A stretch of 64,000 nucleotides of DNA from CALVGQ01 sp964368495 (lineage in GTDB: Bacteria; Bacillota_I; Bacilli_A; Erysipelotrichales; Erysipelotrichaceae): positions 1 through 64,000 of the forward strand of contig CAYJAJ010000004.1 in assembly GCA_964368495.1 (NCBI GenBank), given 5' to 3'. The notes under the pieces were generated by a model that saw only the letters and a program-made list of their open reading frames with translations, made no database searches and was not told the origin of the DNA. A program made the translations under genes and the position numbers. Each line of letters starts with the position of its first letter. The stretch's first letter is position 1. Shown piece after piece: positions 25,176 through 34,027 of the stretch.

Positions 25176-27344
25176 ATGCGATTGAAACCAGATGTAGTAA
25201 TCCTTTCTTTATTTTCTACAGTAATGCTTGTATTTTTACTAATTACGATTAATGTGCTATCTGTTTCGCTATTTCAATATCATCCCATGAGTGGGGTAGA
25301 TCTTGAACCCTATGTTTCAAGTTCGAATGTCATCAATGAAACTATTCCTTCTGTTCGAGGAGATATCATTGATAAAAATGGATATATAATTGCGCAAGAT
25401 GTTAAGACATACAATATAATTTGTTATCTAGATGAAAGCCGTTTAACAGGAAATAAGGAACCAGCATATGTAGTTGATCCTGTTTTTACTGCGCAACAAT
25501 TAGCGGTAATTTTAGATGAAGATTTCCAAAAAATAGTTACATTTCTTTCTGATGAAGACAAATATCAAACTGAACTTGGATCTAAAGGAAGAAGCTTAAC
25601 AATAGAGAAAAAAGAGGAAATAGAAGCACTAAATTTACCTGGTATTGAATTTGTAGAATCGGTTAAACGCTCTTATCCTATGGGAGAATTTGCATCCTAT
25701 TTGGTTGGATTTGCTCAAACTGATGAAACAGGACATACAGTAGGGAAGATGGGTGTAGAACTATTTTTAAATGAAGAGTTAAATGGTACAGACGGTAGTC
25801 GTACATATCAGGCAGGTAAAAATAATGTTATCTTACCGGGGATGAAGTATGAAGAAACTCCATCAATCAATGGGAATGATGTTTATTTGACTCTTGATCA
25901 AGAGATTCAAGAAGCACTAGAAACATCATTTGAAATAACACAAGAGCAGTTTTCTGCAGATAATATCTGGGGTTCAGTAATGGAAGTAGATACTGGAAAA
26001 ATTTTAGCATGGGGTCAAAGTCCAAGTTTTGACCCAAATACGTTGGATATTACTGAATACACAAATAGTGGATCCCAAATGCCGTATGAGGCGGGTTCAA
26101 CTATGAAAATATTTACTTATGCAGCAGCCATTGATTCTGGAGTATATCAACCGGATACATTAGTAGATAGTACAACATTTTGTTATGGAAATACAGGTGC
26201 AACAGCCTATCGAGTTTCATGCAATGACACACGAAAAATTGGTGAAATTAACAATGCTGGACAACGAAATTGGGGGATGATTCCATACGATGATGGACTT
26301 GTCTATTCAAGTAATACAGTGACTGCCAGTATTCTTACAAATTTATTGGATGATGAATTGTATGAACAATATTTATATGATTTTGGTTTTTTTAATGATG
26401 TAAATAGTGATTACATAAGTGAAGTAAATGGAACAATGAACTATAGATATCCTGCTGATAAGTTAGCGATGACATATGGGCAAGGATCTACGGTGACAAT
26501 GTTACAAATACTACAGGCATACTCAGCAATTTTTAGTGATGGTACTATGGTTAAACCATACTATGTTGATGAAATTAGAAGCTCTTATAATCAACAAGAA
26601 ATTATTTTCAAAGCAGAAACTGAAGTTGTATCTAATCCAATAAAATCAAGTACAGCGAAGAAGCTACAAGAATTGCTGTATGATACAGCAAACTTGGATT
26701 ATGGAACTGCACGCTTTTATCAAATTGAAGAAACCGAAATTATGGCAAAAACTGGTACTTCTCAAGTAGCGGTGAATGGAACATATGAATCAGGAAAAAC
26801 AATCACTTCTATCATGATTGGGCTTCCAGCAGATGATCCAACCTATATGGTATACTATGCATTTTTAGCTGATTATAATAAAGATGCACATCTCATGTCT
26901 GATGCTGTAAAAACGCTGCTTCAAAAAGTTGCACAAAAGTATAATTTAAGTGAAGCTTTAACTGAATCAAATCATCAAGAAATAGTAAAAATCGATGAAG
27001 AAATTATGCCTTCATTAACAAATCATAGTGTTGAATACAGCTTAAAAAAATGTGAAGATATACAGGTTGAAGCAATTGTGCTAGGAAACAAAGATTCGGT
27101 AATTGATCAACATCCAAAAAGCGATACTGTTGTTTATACAAATGAAAAAGTGTTTTTGCTAACTGATAAAGGAACGATATTAATGCCAAACATGATTGGT
27201 TGGACAAGAAGTGAAGTTACCGATTTTTGGGAAATAACTGGGATACCTGTTGCGATGGATGGAAGCGGGTTGGTTTCTTCACAATCTTTACCTCAAGGAA
27301 CACAAATTGATTCAACAATTAGAATTGAAGTCAATATGGAATAA
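25176..27344 (+). CDS. pbpB: Class B penicillin-binding protein (FtsI/PBP2B type) with PASTA domains
   Basis: Septal transpeptidase that cross-links peptidoglycan during division. The 722-residue protein has a short cytoplasmic tail, one membrane anchor (about 8-32), a dimerisation/pedestal domain with VRGDIIDKNGYIIA, and a transpeptidase domain with SxxK (S308 in AGSTMK), SxN (YSSNT) and KTG (K525, AKTGTS), so it should be active and beta-lactam sensitive. Two PASTA-like repeats (about 605-720) close the protein; the second contains MPNMIGWTRSEV. Its position after ftsL matches Bacillus pbpB. A terminator follows before spoVD, so most transcripts of the mraZ operon may end here. Confidence 0.95.
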   Translation: MRLKPDVVILSLFSTVMLVFLLITINVLSVSLFQYHPMSGVDLEPYVSSSNVINETIPSVRGDIIDKNGYIIAQDVKTYNIICYLDESRLTGNKEPAYVVDPVFTAQQLAVILDEDFQKIVTFLSDEDKYQTELGSKGRSLTIEKKEEIEALNLPGIEFVESVKRSYPMGEFASYLVGFAQTDETGHTVGKMGVELFLNEELNGTDGSRTYQAGKNNVILPGMKYEETPSINGNDVYLTLDQEIQEALETSFEITQEQFSADNIWGSVMEVDTGKILAWGQSPSFDPNTLDITEYTNSGSQMPYEAGSTMKIFTYAAAIDSGVYQPDTLVDSTTFCYGNTGATAYRVSCNDTRKIGEINNAGQRNWGMIPYDDGLVYSSNTVTASILTNLLDDELYEQYLYDFGFFNDVNSDYISEVNGTMNYRYPADKLAMTYGQGSTVTMLQILQAYSAIFSDGTMVKPYYVDEIRSSYNQQEIIFKAETEVVSNPIKSSTAKKLQELLYDTANLDYGTARFYQIEETEIMAKTGTSQVAVNGTYESGKTITSIMIGLPADDPTYMVYYAFLADYNKDAHLMSDAVKTLLQKVAQKYNLSEALTESNHQEIVKIDEEIMPSLTNHSVEYSLKKCEDIQVEAIVLGNKDSVIDQHPKSDTVVYTNEKVFLLTDKGTILMPNMIGWTRSEVTDFWEITGIPVAMDGSGLVSSQSLPQGTQIDSTIRIEVNME

Positions 27345-27370
27345 GTCACGTATAAATGTGACTTTTTTTT
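27344..27370 (+). terminator. Rho-independent terminator between pbpB and spoVD
   Basis: AGTCAC (27344-27349) and GTGACT (27358-27363) with an 8-base loop GTATAAAT, followed by eight T. It splits the division cluster into two transcription units. Confidence 0.85.
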
Positions 27371-27378
27371 CATATATT
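27350..27378 (+). promoter_or_regulatory. spoVD: Candidate sigma-E-type promoter of spoVD
   Basis: GTATAAA (27350-27356) and CATATATT (27371-27378) are separated by 14 bases. The Bacillus sigma-E consensus is roughly an ATA-centred -35 and CATACAnT as -10; the -10 matches 7 of 8 positions. The -35 is the loop of the terminator hairpin. spoVD is a sigma-E gene in Bacillus. AT-rich sequence makes chance matches likely, so this is a candidate only. Confidence 0.45.
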
Positions 27379-27396
27379 GTCTTGAGGTGATTTAAA

Positions 27397-29313
27397 GTGT
27401 TACCATCAACAATAAAAAAAAGAATTACGATAGTTGCGGTTGTAACGAGCTTGTTGTTTTCGCTCATTGTTGGAAAGCTCGCTTACATTCAATTAATTCA
27501 ACGTGATGATTTATATCAAAAGGCACTAGATTTGTGGGAAAGAGATTTTCCAGTTTCAGGATTAAGAGGAAACATTCTTGATGTGAATGGGAATGTATTA
27601 GCAACAGATATACCAAGCACATCTGTAATGATTGTGCCAGCACAAATAAAGGATAAAGAAAACACCGCTAGATTTTTATCAGTAGTGTTAGAGTCTGATT
27701 ATGAAAAAATGCTAGAATTGGTAAATCAAAAGTCATCTACTGTCAAAATAAATCCAGATGGCAAACTCATAACGAATGAGCAGTCAATTGAAATATCGCA
27801 GGAAAATCTAAGTGGTGTTTACTTAGTGCAGGATTCTCTTCGTTATTATCCTGGGGGTGCGTATTTATCTCAAGTGTTAGGATTCACAGGTTTTGATAAT
27901 CAAGGTTTGGCGGGTTTAGAGTATCAATATGAAGAAATTTTAAAGGCAAATAGTGGAAGTATGAAGATACCATTTGATGCAAAGGGACATCCTGTAACAA
28001 CGTATAGTGAACGCTATGTAGCTCCAGGACAAGGGATGGATGTCATGCTAACAATCGATAAAACTATTCAAGATATCTTAGAAAGAGAATGTAACAATGC
28101 AATGCAAAAATATGAACCTGATGCTGCATGGGCAATCGCAGTAAATCCTAATAATGGTGAGATATTGGCGATGGTTTCTAAGCCAGATTTTGATCCGAAT
28201 CATTATCAAGATTACGATTCAAGTACGTATAATCATAACTTGCCTATATGGAAAAGTTATGAACCAGGTTCAACATTTAAAACGATAACTTTTGCTGCAG
28301 CGCTTGAAGAAGACTTGTTTGATATGCAAACAGATACTTATATGGATAACGGTTATGAAATAGTAGAAGGAGCAAGACTCAAGTCATGGAAAGCTGGTGG
28401 GCATGGTCTACAGACATACATGGAATGTCTTCAAAACTCGAGTAATCCGTGTTTTGTGGATATAGCAGAAAAACTGGGAGAAGATAATTTAAAAAAATAC
28501 ATTGAATTATTTAATTTTGGTGAAATTACAAATGTTGATTTGCCAGGTGAGTCTTCAGGTATCATGTTTAGTGATGAAAATTTTGGACCACTTGAGCAAG
28601 CTACTACAGGTTTTGGTCAAGGGATATCTACAACAGCACTACAAATGGTTATGGCATTTAGTGCGTTAGTTAATGGCGGAAATTATTATCAACCCTATAT
28701 TACAAAAGCTATACTTCATCCAACAACCAAGGATGTTTTATTTGAAGTAGAGCCTAATTTAGTTCGAAGAGTAATATCAGAGGAAACATCCTTTGAAATG
28801 CGCATGGCATTAGAATCGGTCGTTGCTTATGGTGGAGCAAAAGGAAGTTATATCGATGGTTATAAAATCGGTGGTAAAACTGGAACTGCACAAAAAGCAG
28901 TAGATGGACAATATTTAGTTGGAGAATATATTTTATCTTATATTTGTGCAGCACCCATTGATGATCCACAAATTGTTATCTATATGGCGTTAGATGCACC
29001 AAAAAATGATATTCAGTATGGAGGGACTGTTGTAGCTCCAATAGTAAAAAATGCTCTAGAGGACATATTATTGTATCTTGATGTGCCTAAAACAGATGAA
29101 CAACTTCAAAAGATAAAACTTTGGAGTGATCCAGTTGAAGTAGAAGTAGGAAACTATGTTGGATTAGATACAAAAGATGTTAAAAACAATCAACTTCAAT
29201 TTGTCTATGTTGGAGAAGGAGAGGTAGTTCTTGATCAACTTCCTGATGCAGGAGTTAAAATACTAGAAAATGGGACGGTGTGGTTATATCTTGGAAAGAA
29301 AGAAACTGAATGA
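27397..29313 (+). CDS. spoVD: Class B penicillin-binding protein, SpoVD-like, with PASTA domain
   Basis: A 638-residue transpeptidase. One N-terminal membrane anchor (about 10-30), a pedestal domain with LRGNILDVNGNVLAT, and a transpeptidase domain with SxxK (S292 in PGSTFK), SxN (NSSNP) and KTG (K494, GGKTGTAQ). One PASTA-like domain (about 575-635) ends the protein. Tandem pbpB-spoVD followed by murE is the Bacillus order, which favours the spore-cortex-specific paralogue SpoVD over a second FtsI; the shorter length and single PASTA fit too. It starts with GTG 27397 after GAGGTGA. It is separated from pbpB by a terminator and may have its own mother-cell promoter. It could also serve vegetative division. 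Confidence 0.85.
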   Translation: MLPSTIKKRITIVAVVTSLLFSLIVGKLAYIQLIQRDDLYQKALDLWERDFPVSGLRGNILDVNGNVLATDIPSTSVMIVPAQIKDKENTARFLSVVLESDYEKMLELVNQKSSTVKINPDGKLITNEQSIEISQENLSGVYLVQDSLRYYPGGAYLSQVLGFTGFDNQGLAGLEYQYEEILKANSGSMKIPFDAKGHPVTTYSERYVAPGQGMDVMLTIDKTIQDILERECNNAMQKYEPDAAWAIAVNPNNGEILAMVSKPDFDPNHYQDYDSSTYNHNLPIWKSYEPGSTFKTITFAAALEEDLFDMQTDTYMDNGYEIVEGARLKSWKAGGHGLQTYMECLQNSSNPCFVDIAEKLGEDNLKKYIELFNFGEITNVDLPGESSGIMFSDENFGPLEQATTGFGQGISTTALQMVMAFSALVNGGNYYQPYITKAILHPTTKDVLFEVEPNLVRRVISEETSFEMRMALESVVAYGGAKGSYIDGYKIGGKTGTAQKAVDGQYLVGEYILSYICAAPIDDPQIVIYMALDAPKNDIQYGGTVVAPIVKNALEDILLYLDVPKTDEQLQKIKLWSDPVEVEVGNYVGLDTKDVKNNQLQFVYVGEGEVVLDQLPDAGVKILENGTVWLYLGKKETE

Positions 29314-30697
29314 ACTCTTAAAAGTTTTAGCGATAAAAAGTGATGATGAAAGAATCATCACTAAAATTACATGTCATTCAAAGGATGTAATAAAAGATAG
29401 CATTTTTGTGGCAATCGATGGAAAAAAAGAAAGTGGACTTAATTTTGTAGAAGAGGCACTTGATAAAGGGGCAATTGTTGTTAGTGAAAGTGAAGATTTA
29501 CGCACGTATAAAGTAGATAATTCCAAAGAGGCTTATGCTTTGTTGTTGCACTGCTTTTATGGACAGCCTACAAATCATTTAAAGTGTATTGGAATAACTG
29601 GCACCAACGGAAAAAGCAGTACTGCGTTTTTAATATGTGAAATGTTTGAAAGTTTAGGACATTCCTGTTGCTTTATCGGCACACATGGCGCTACAATTAA
29701 TCATCGTCATATTAATACATTAAATACAACACCTCATAGTGAAGTATTGGTTCATATATTTAATCAATGCATTAAAGAAAATGTTGAAATCGTAGTAATG
29801 GAAGTAAGCTCTATGGCGCTTAAGATGGAAAGACTGTATGGCTGTTTATTTGATGTGATCATTTACACAAATATAAAAAAGGATCATATTGAAGAACATG
29901 GTAGCTATGAAGATTATGTGTACTCCAAAAAACTAGCCCTTAATTATTTAAAAAAGAATAGTGTAGTGATTTATAATAGTGATGATGCAACCTGTAGTTC
30001 TTTAATGAGCAAACAAAAAAGAGCATATAGTTTTGGGAAAAAATCCAACTACTTTAAAATTTCTTCTATAATCGAAAGTAAAAATTCTACAAGTTTTTAT
30101 TTAAATGAAACCTTAATAAACACTCCTTTAAAGTCTTCAGCAAATGTATATAATCTAGTGGCATCATTAGTATGTGGTTATTTCTTTGACTTAAACTGGG
30201 AGGATTGTATACAATGGGCATCAAATTGTAAGATGTTGAGTGGACGTTTTGAATTGGTTGCACGCTCGCCAGATATTTATGTTGATTATGCACATACAGC
30301 TTCAGCATTTGAAACATTGTGCAGTTACTTTAAAAAATTATGGAACCATCAACTCATTGTTGTTTTTGGATGTGGAGGAGATAGAGATCGTAGTAAAAGA
30401 AGGGTGATGGGTGAGTTAGCATGTCGGTACTGTGATGAAGTTATCTTAACGAATGATAATCCTCGAACTGAAGATCCTTGTCAAATAATAAATGATATTG
30501 TCGAAGGGTGTAATAAAGATGTTCATATCGAATATATTCGCTCTAAGGCAATTAAAAAAGCGTTCAAATTAGCAGGAAAAAATGATATAATACTTGTTGT
30601 TGGAAAAGGTGATGAAAAATTTCAGCTCAATGAGCTAGGGAAAGTTGAGATGAATGACAAAGAGCTTATACTTTCAATATTAAGGGAGGAAATCTAA
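29291..30697 (+). CDS. murE: MurE-like ligase, copy 2, in the division cluster (DNPR type, divergent)
   Basis: A Mur ligase of about 468 residues in the normal murE place between spoVD and mraY. The ATP loop GITGTNGKSS, NTTPHSE, DYAHTASAFE, FGCGGDRDRSKR and the specificity motif DNPR (389-392, as in meso-diaminopimelate enzymes) are intact. Several other conserved spots are not: ITCHSKDV replaces the DSRxV motif, VSSMAL replaces VSSHAL, TNIKKDHIEEHG replaces TNLTxDHLDYHG, and GKGDEKFQ replaces GKGHExYQ. The start is uncertain: TTG 29291, which I use, CTG 29306 with GGAAAG upstream, or ATG 29270, all overlapping spoVD. It may be a paralogue with altered substrate, perhaps for spore cortex or a branched residue. 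Copy 1 at 9753 is more canonical in these regions. Confidence 0.82.
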   Translation: MERKKLNELLKVLAIKSDDERIITKITCHSKDVIKDSIFVAIDGKKESGLNFVEEALDKGAIVVSESEDLRTYKVDNSKEAYALLLHCFYGQPTNHLKCIGITGTNGKSSTAFLICEMFESLGHSCCFIGTHGATINHRHINTLNTTPHSEVLVHIFNQCIKENVEIVVMEVSSMALKMERLYGCLFDVIIYTNIKKDHIEEHGSYEDYVYSKKLALNYLKKNSVVIYNSDDATCSSLMSKQKRAYSFGKKSNYFKISSIIESKNSTSFYLNETLINTPLKSSANVYNLVASLVCGYFFDLNWEDCIQWASNCKMLSGRFELVARSPDIYVDYAHTASAFETLCSYFKKLWNHQLIVVFGCGGDRDRSKRRVMGELACRYCDEVILTNDNPRTEDPCQIINDIVEGCNKDVHIEYIRSKAIKKAFKLAGKNDIILVVGKGDEKFQLNELGKVEMNDKELILSILREEI

Positions 30698-31662
30698 TGT
30701 TTTATATGACCTTATTAAGCGGTTTTGTGATAAGTGCACTATTTGTGTTGCTACTTATGCCAAAAGTCATCCGCTTTTTACATAAAATTAACTATAAACA
30801 ACAGGTGAGTGAATATTCACTTCAAGAATTTAAAGAAAAGGCAAAAACCCCAACAATGGGTGGAGTTTTGTTTGTGCTTATTCCAGTGATTGTTAGTTTA
30901 TGTCTTTATCCACAAGCCATTACAGATTTAAAAACAATGATTGTAATCGTGGCTTATCTAGGATATGCACTTATTGGTTTTATTGATGACTATATCATTG
31001 TTATACAAAAAGATAATCGAGGATTGCCAGCTAAATATAAATTCTTGCTTCAGTTAATGTTAGCAATTATATTTTATTTTGTTTATCGTGAACATGCTTC
31101 GCTTGATGTAGTGATTCCGTTTATTAATATCTCAGTAGAATTGGGACCGTTTTATATTGTTTTAGTATACTTTATGTTTACTGGAACTAGCAATGCAGTT
31201 AATCTAACAGATGGAATGGATGGATTGGCTGGCGGGACTAGTTTTTTGGCGCTTTCACCTTTTGTGTTTTTTGCGCTAACACAACATCAATACTTTATCG
31301 CTTGTTTCATACTATGTATTATGGGATCACTTCTTGGCTACTTAAAATTCAATATGTTTCCTGCGAAGATATTTATGGGCGATACAGGGGCATTAGCTTT
31401 AGGTGGAGTTCTAGCTGCCTTAGCGATGGTTTTAAAGCAAGAAATAGCCTTAATCATTATTGGAGGGGTTTTTGTTTGGGAAACAATGACATGCATCATT
31501 CAAATTGCTTCAGTGAAACTGTTTAAGCGTCGTGTATTCAAATATACCCCGATTCACTACAGTTTTAAAATCTCTGGAATGAGTGAACCGAAGATTGTTT
31601 TAATGTTTTGGTTAATTGGTTTTATCTGTGCGATTTTAGGATTTATGATAGGAGTGAGTTAG
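30697..31662 (+). CDS. mraY: Phospho-MurNAc-pentapeptide transferase
   Basis: Transfers phospho-MurNAc-pentapeptide from UDP to undecaprenyl phosphate, making lipid I at the inner membrane face. The 321-residue protein has about ten membrane helices and the family motifs: KAKTPTMGG, IGFIDDYI with its aspartate pair, NAVNLTDGMDGLAGG (catalytic aspartates) and FMGDTGALALGG. ATG 30697 shares its A with the murE stop (TAATG) and has GGGAGGA upstream. murD follows directly, with no base between stop and start. Confidence 0.97.
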   Translation: MFYMTLLSGFVISALFVLLLMPKVIRFLHKINYKQQVSEYSLQEFKEKAKTPTMGGVLFVLIPVIVSLCLYPQAITDLKTMIVIVAYLGYALIGFIDDYIIVIQKDNRGLPAKYKFLLQLMLAIIFYFVYREHASLDVVIPFINISVELGPFYIVLVYFMFTGTSNAVNLTDGMDGLAGGTSFLALSPFVFFALTQHQYFIACFILCIMGSLLGYLKFNMFPAKIFMGDTGALALGGVLAALAMVLKQEIALIIIGGVFVWETMTCIIQIASVKLFKRRVFKYTPIHYSFKISGMSEPKIVLMFWLIGFICAILGFMIGVS

Positions 31663-32964
31663 ATGAAAGCCTTAGTCATTGGTGCAGCGCTAAGTGGTAC
31701 AAAAATTGCTGAATATTTATTGTTTAAAGGCTATGATGTGTTTTTGACTGATTCTAATAAAGTAAGCAATAAAGTAGATTTAGTGAAACAGGGAGTACAA
31801 GTATATGATGAAGGGCATCCTGATCTTTTAAAAAATATTGAATATGACTTAATTGTGAAAAATCCAGGTATTCCTTATCATGTTCCGTTTGTTAAGTTTT
31901 TTGTTGATAAAGGATGTGCAATTTATAATGAAATAGAAGTTGCTTCACGATTTGTATCTAATTTCCATTATGCCTCTATTACTGGTACAAATGGTAAAAC
32001 AACAACGACCTCTTTATTGGCGTATTTACTTAGTCAGGATAAAAATAAACTTAGTTTTGCAGCTGGGAATATTGGTTTACCACTTAGTGCAATTGCAATT
32101 AATCATGAACAAGAAGAATGTTATATTGCTTTAGAAATTGCAGCATTTCAGCTGCTAGGATGTGAGTCATTTCATCCTTGTGTGAGTTGTTGCACCAATT
32201 TAACGCCGGATCATTTGGATTATTTTAAGAATGAAGATGCTTACTATGATGCAAAAATGTTGGTCTATAAGAATCAAAAAGCTGATGATTGGTTTTTAAG
32301 GAACATTGATGATGAAGAAATTGTAAAAAGAACAAGAAATGTTCCTTGTACGGTTATTGATTATTCAATCAATAAGGAAGCAGATTGCTGCATTAAGAAT
32401 AATCAAGTCATGCTCTTTGATAAAGTTTTGTTTGATGTTGATGATTTAAGGTTAGTAGGAAAACATAATCTTCAAAATGCTATGGTAGCGGCAATGATGG
32501 CTTATAAAATGAATGTAGATTGCAAACTCATTAAACAAGGTATCAAAACATTTATGGGAGTACAACATCGCATTGAATTTGTTAAAGAACATCATAAAGT
32601 TCGCTATTATAATGATTCTAAAGGAACCAATGTTGAGGCAACCCAAGTTGCTTTAGATGCTTTTGACAAACCTGTAATTTTATTAGCTGGTGGTTATGAT
32701 AAAGGTACAGGCTTTGATGAAATTAAACCTTATTTGCATAAAATCAAACAAATGATTGTCTTTGGTGATACTAAACAACAACTTAAAGAAATAGATCCTA
32801 GAGCTATTGTAGTATCTACAATGATTGAAGCTTTAGAAGTTGCTACAACGATTGCAAATGAAAACGATGTAGTTTTACTTTCCCCAATGTGTGCTAGTTG
32901 GGACCAATTTAAAAATTTTGAGCAACGAGGGGATATTTTTAAGGAATATGTTAATCAATTATAA
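31663..32964 (+). CDS. murD: UDP-N-acetylmuramoylalanine-D-glutamate ligase
   Basis: Adds D-glutamate to UDP-MurNAc-L-alanine. The 433-residue Mur ligase has the N-terminal nucleotide-binding GAALSGTKIAEYL, the ATP loop ITGTNGKTTTTS, a TPDHLDYF segment, the carbamylated-lysine region and YNDSKGTNVEAT. Length is normal. It starts immediately after the mraY stop, with AGGAGTGAG as ribosome binding site. In Bacillus spoVE and murG come next; here a strong terminator follows, and ftsW/spoVE, murG, murC and the divIB-ftsA-ftsZ block are absent from the window, so the cluster is split. Confidence 0.97.
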   Translation: MKALVIGAALSGTKIAEYLLFKGYDVFLTDSNKVSNKVDLVKQGVQVYDEGHPDLLKNIEYDLIVKNPGIPYHVPFVKFFVDKGCAIYNEIEVASRFVSNFHYASITGTNGKTTTTSLLAYLLSQDKNKLSFAAGNIGLPLSAIAINHEQEECYIALEIAAFQLLGCESFHPCVSCCTNLTPDHLDYFKNEDAYYDAKMLVYKNQKADDWFLRNIDDEEIVKRTRNVPCTVIDYSINKEADCCIKNNQVMLFDKVLFDVDDLRLVGKHNLQNAMVAAMMAYKMNVDCKLIKQGIKTFMGVQHRIEFVKEHHKVRYYNDSKGTNVEATQVALDAFDKPVILLAGGYDKGTGFDEIKPYLHKIKQMIVFGDTKQQLKEIDPRAIVVSTMIEALEVATTIANENDVVLLSPMCASWDQFKNFEQRGDIFKEYVNQL

Positions 32965-32971
32965 AGTATTC

Positions 32972-33001
32972 AATCACAAATTATTATTTGTGATTTTTCT
33001 T
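32972..33001 (+). terminator. Rho-independent terminator after murD
   Basis: AATCACAAAT (32972-32981) and ATTTGTGATT (32986-32995) form a perfect 10-bp stem with a TATT loop, followed by TTTCTTTTTT. The convergent membrane-protein gene ends inside it. Confidence 0.88.
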
Positions 33002-33334
33002 TTTTATTAATAAAAGAGTAGTTACAAAAGTAACCATTTTTGCAGTAAATATAATGATTGAAATGATATCGATTGGTTGTGTAGTCATATAAACAAAAGA
33101 TAAAATTAGTACTATAATGATTTGTAGTATAAATGTTTTTTTTGGTAATAGTTTATTTAATAAATTTGCAAGTAAAATATAAAATATGAAACCAACAAGC
33201 TGAGTTAGTAAATCAAAAATTGTGGGAGTTATCACATCAAAGTTGTATAAAAAAGCAAAACATGCAGAAAATAATAATGCAGGTAGTAATACTTTTAAAA
33301 TATAAGATAAATCATTTAAGTTCTTTTTTTTCAT
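32984..33334 (-). CDS. Small membrane protein in the YrzE position (TIGR04086-like)
   Basis: A 116-residue protein with four predicted membrane helices and short basic ends (MKKKNLNDL and IKKKNHK). In Bacillus the order secDF, comN, spoVB, yrbG (DUF421), yrzE is conserved, and this gene sits next to the DUF421 gene where yrzE belongs; size and four-helix topology fit TIGR04086/YrzE. The assignment is by position and topology, since no sequence motif is decisive. The start is supported by GAGGTGAC 6 bases upstream on the minus strand. It is convergent with murD and divergent from the DUF421 gene. Function of the family is unknown. Confidence 0.7.
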   Translation of the reverse strand: MKKKNLNDLSYILKVLLPALLFSACFAFLYNFDVITPTIFDLLTQLVGFIFYILLANLLNKLLPKKTFILQIIIVLILSFVYMTTQPIDIISIIIFTAKMVTFVTTLLLIKKKNHK

Positions 33335-33391
33335 AATGTCACCTCATTAGAAGTATATGTGCTTGGACTTTTTTTTAGAAGGGATGAACCT

Positions 33392-34027
33392 ATGCTTGAA
33401 TATATTGACTTAATCTACAGGAGCATTTTTTTCTATACTATCATTGTGATATCACTTCGATTAATGGGAAAAAGAGAAGTTGGAGAATTGAGTATTCTTG
33501 ATATTGTTGTGTATTTTGTCCAATCAGAAATCCTGGCTATGGCCATTTCTGAGCCGGAAGAGCCACTTTTAAAGCCACTGCTGGCTATTTTCACATTAAC
33601 AGTTTTGCAAATATTAGTATCATGGACATGCCTTAAAAAGAAAAAGTGGCGTGATTTTTTTGAAGGCAAACCAGTAATGATTATTGAAAATGGAACAATT
33701 AATCAAGATGTTATGAAAAAACAACGGTATACAATTGATGACTTAATGTTTCAATTAAGAGATAAAGATGTGAGCTGTATTGATGAGGTTGAATTTGCGA
33801 TTTTAGAAAATAGTGGTGTTTTAAGTGTATTAAAGAAAGGCAACAATAAACTAAAATGGCCGAATCCTCTTGTATCGGATGGAATAATACAAAAAGAAGA
33901 GTTATTAAAAAATGATTTAACTGATAAGTGGTTAATTGATGAACTCCATTATCAAGGTTATGATGATGTTAATGAAGTTTTTTTATGTTTATATCAGAAA
34001 AATGGTTTATATGTGATTAAAAAATAA
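33392..34027 (+). CDS. DUF421-family membrane protein (YrbG/YetF-like)
   Basis: A 211-residue protein with three N-terminal membrane helices (about 1-75) and a cytoplasmic C-terminal domain. Family features are LRLMGKREVGELSILDIVVYF near residue 20-40, VMIIENGTINQDVMKKQRYTIDDL and LREKDVSxIDEVEFAILE-like text (here RDKDVSCIDEVEFAILENSG). YetF-like proteins are tied to spore membrane structure and germination in Bacillus, but their reaction is unknown. ATG 33392 follows GAAGGGATGA; the upstream in-frame start at 33359 has no ribosome binding site. Its last 21 bases overlap the 3' end of spoVB on the other strand. Confidence 0.88.
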   Translation: MLEYIDLIYRSIFFYTIIVISLRLMGKREVGELSILDIVVYFVQSEILAMAISEPEEPLLKPLLAIFTLTVLQILVSWTCLKKKKWRDFFEGKPVMIIENGTINQDVMKKQRYTIDDLMFQLRDKDVSCIDEVEFAILENSGVLSVLKKGNNKLKWPNPLVSDGIIQKEELLKNDLTDKWLIDELHYQGYDDVNEVFLCLYQKNGLYVIKK

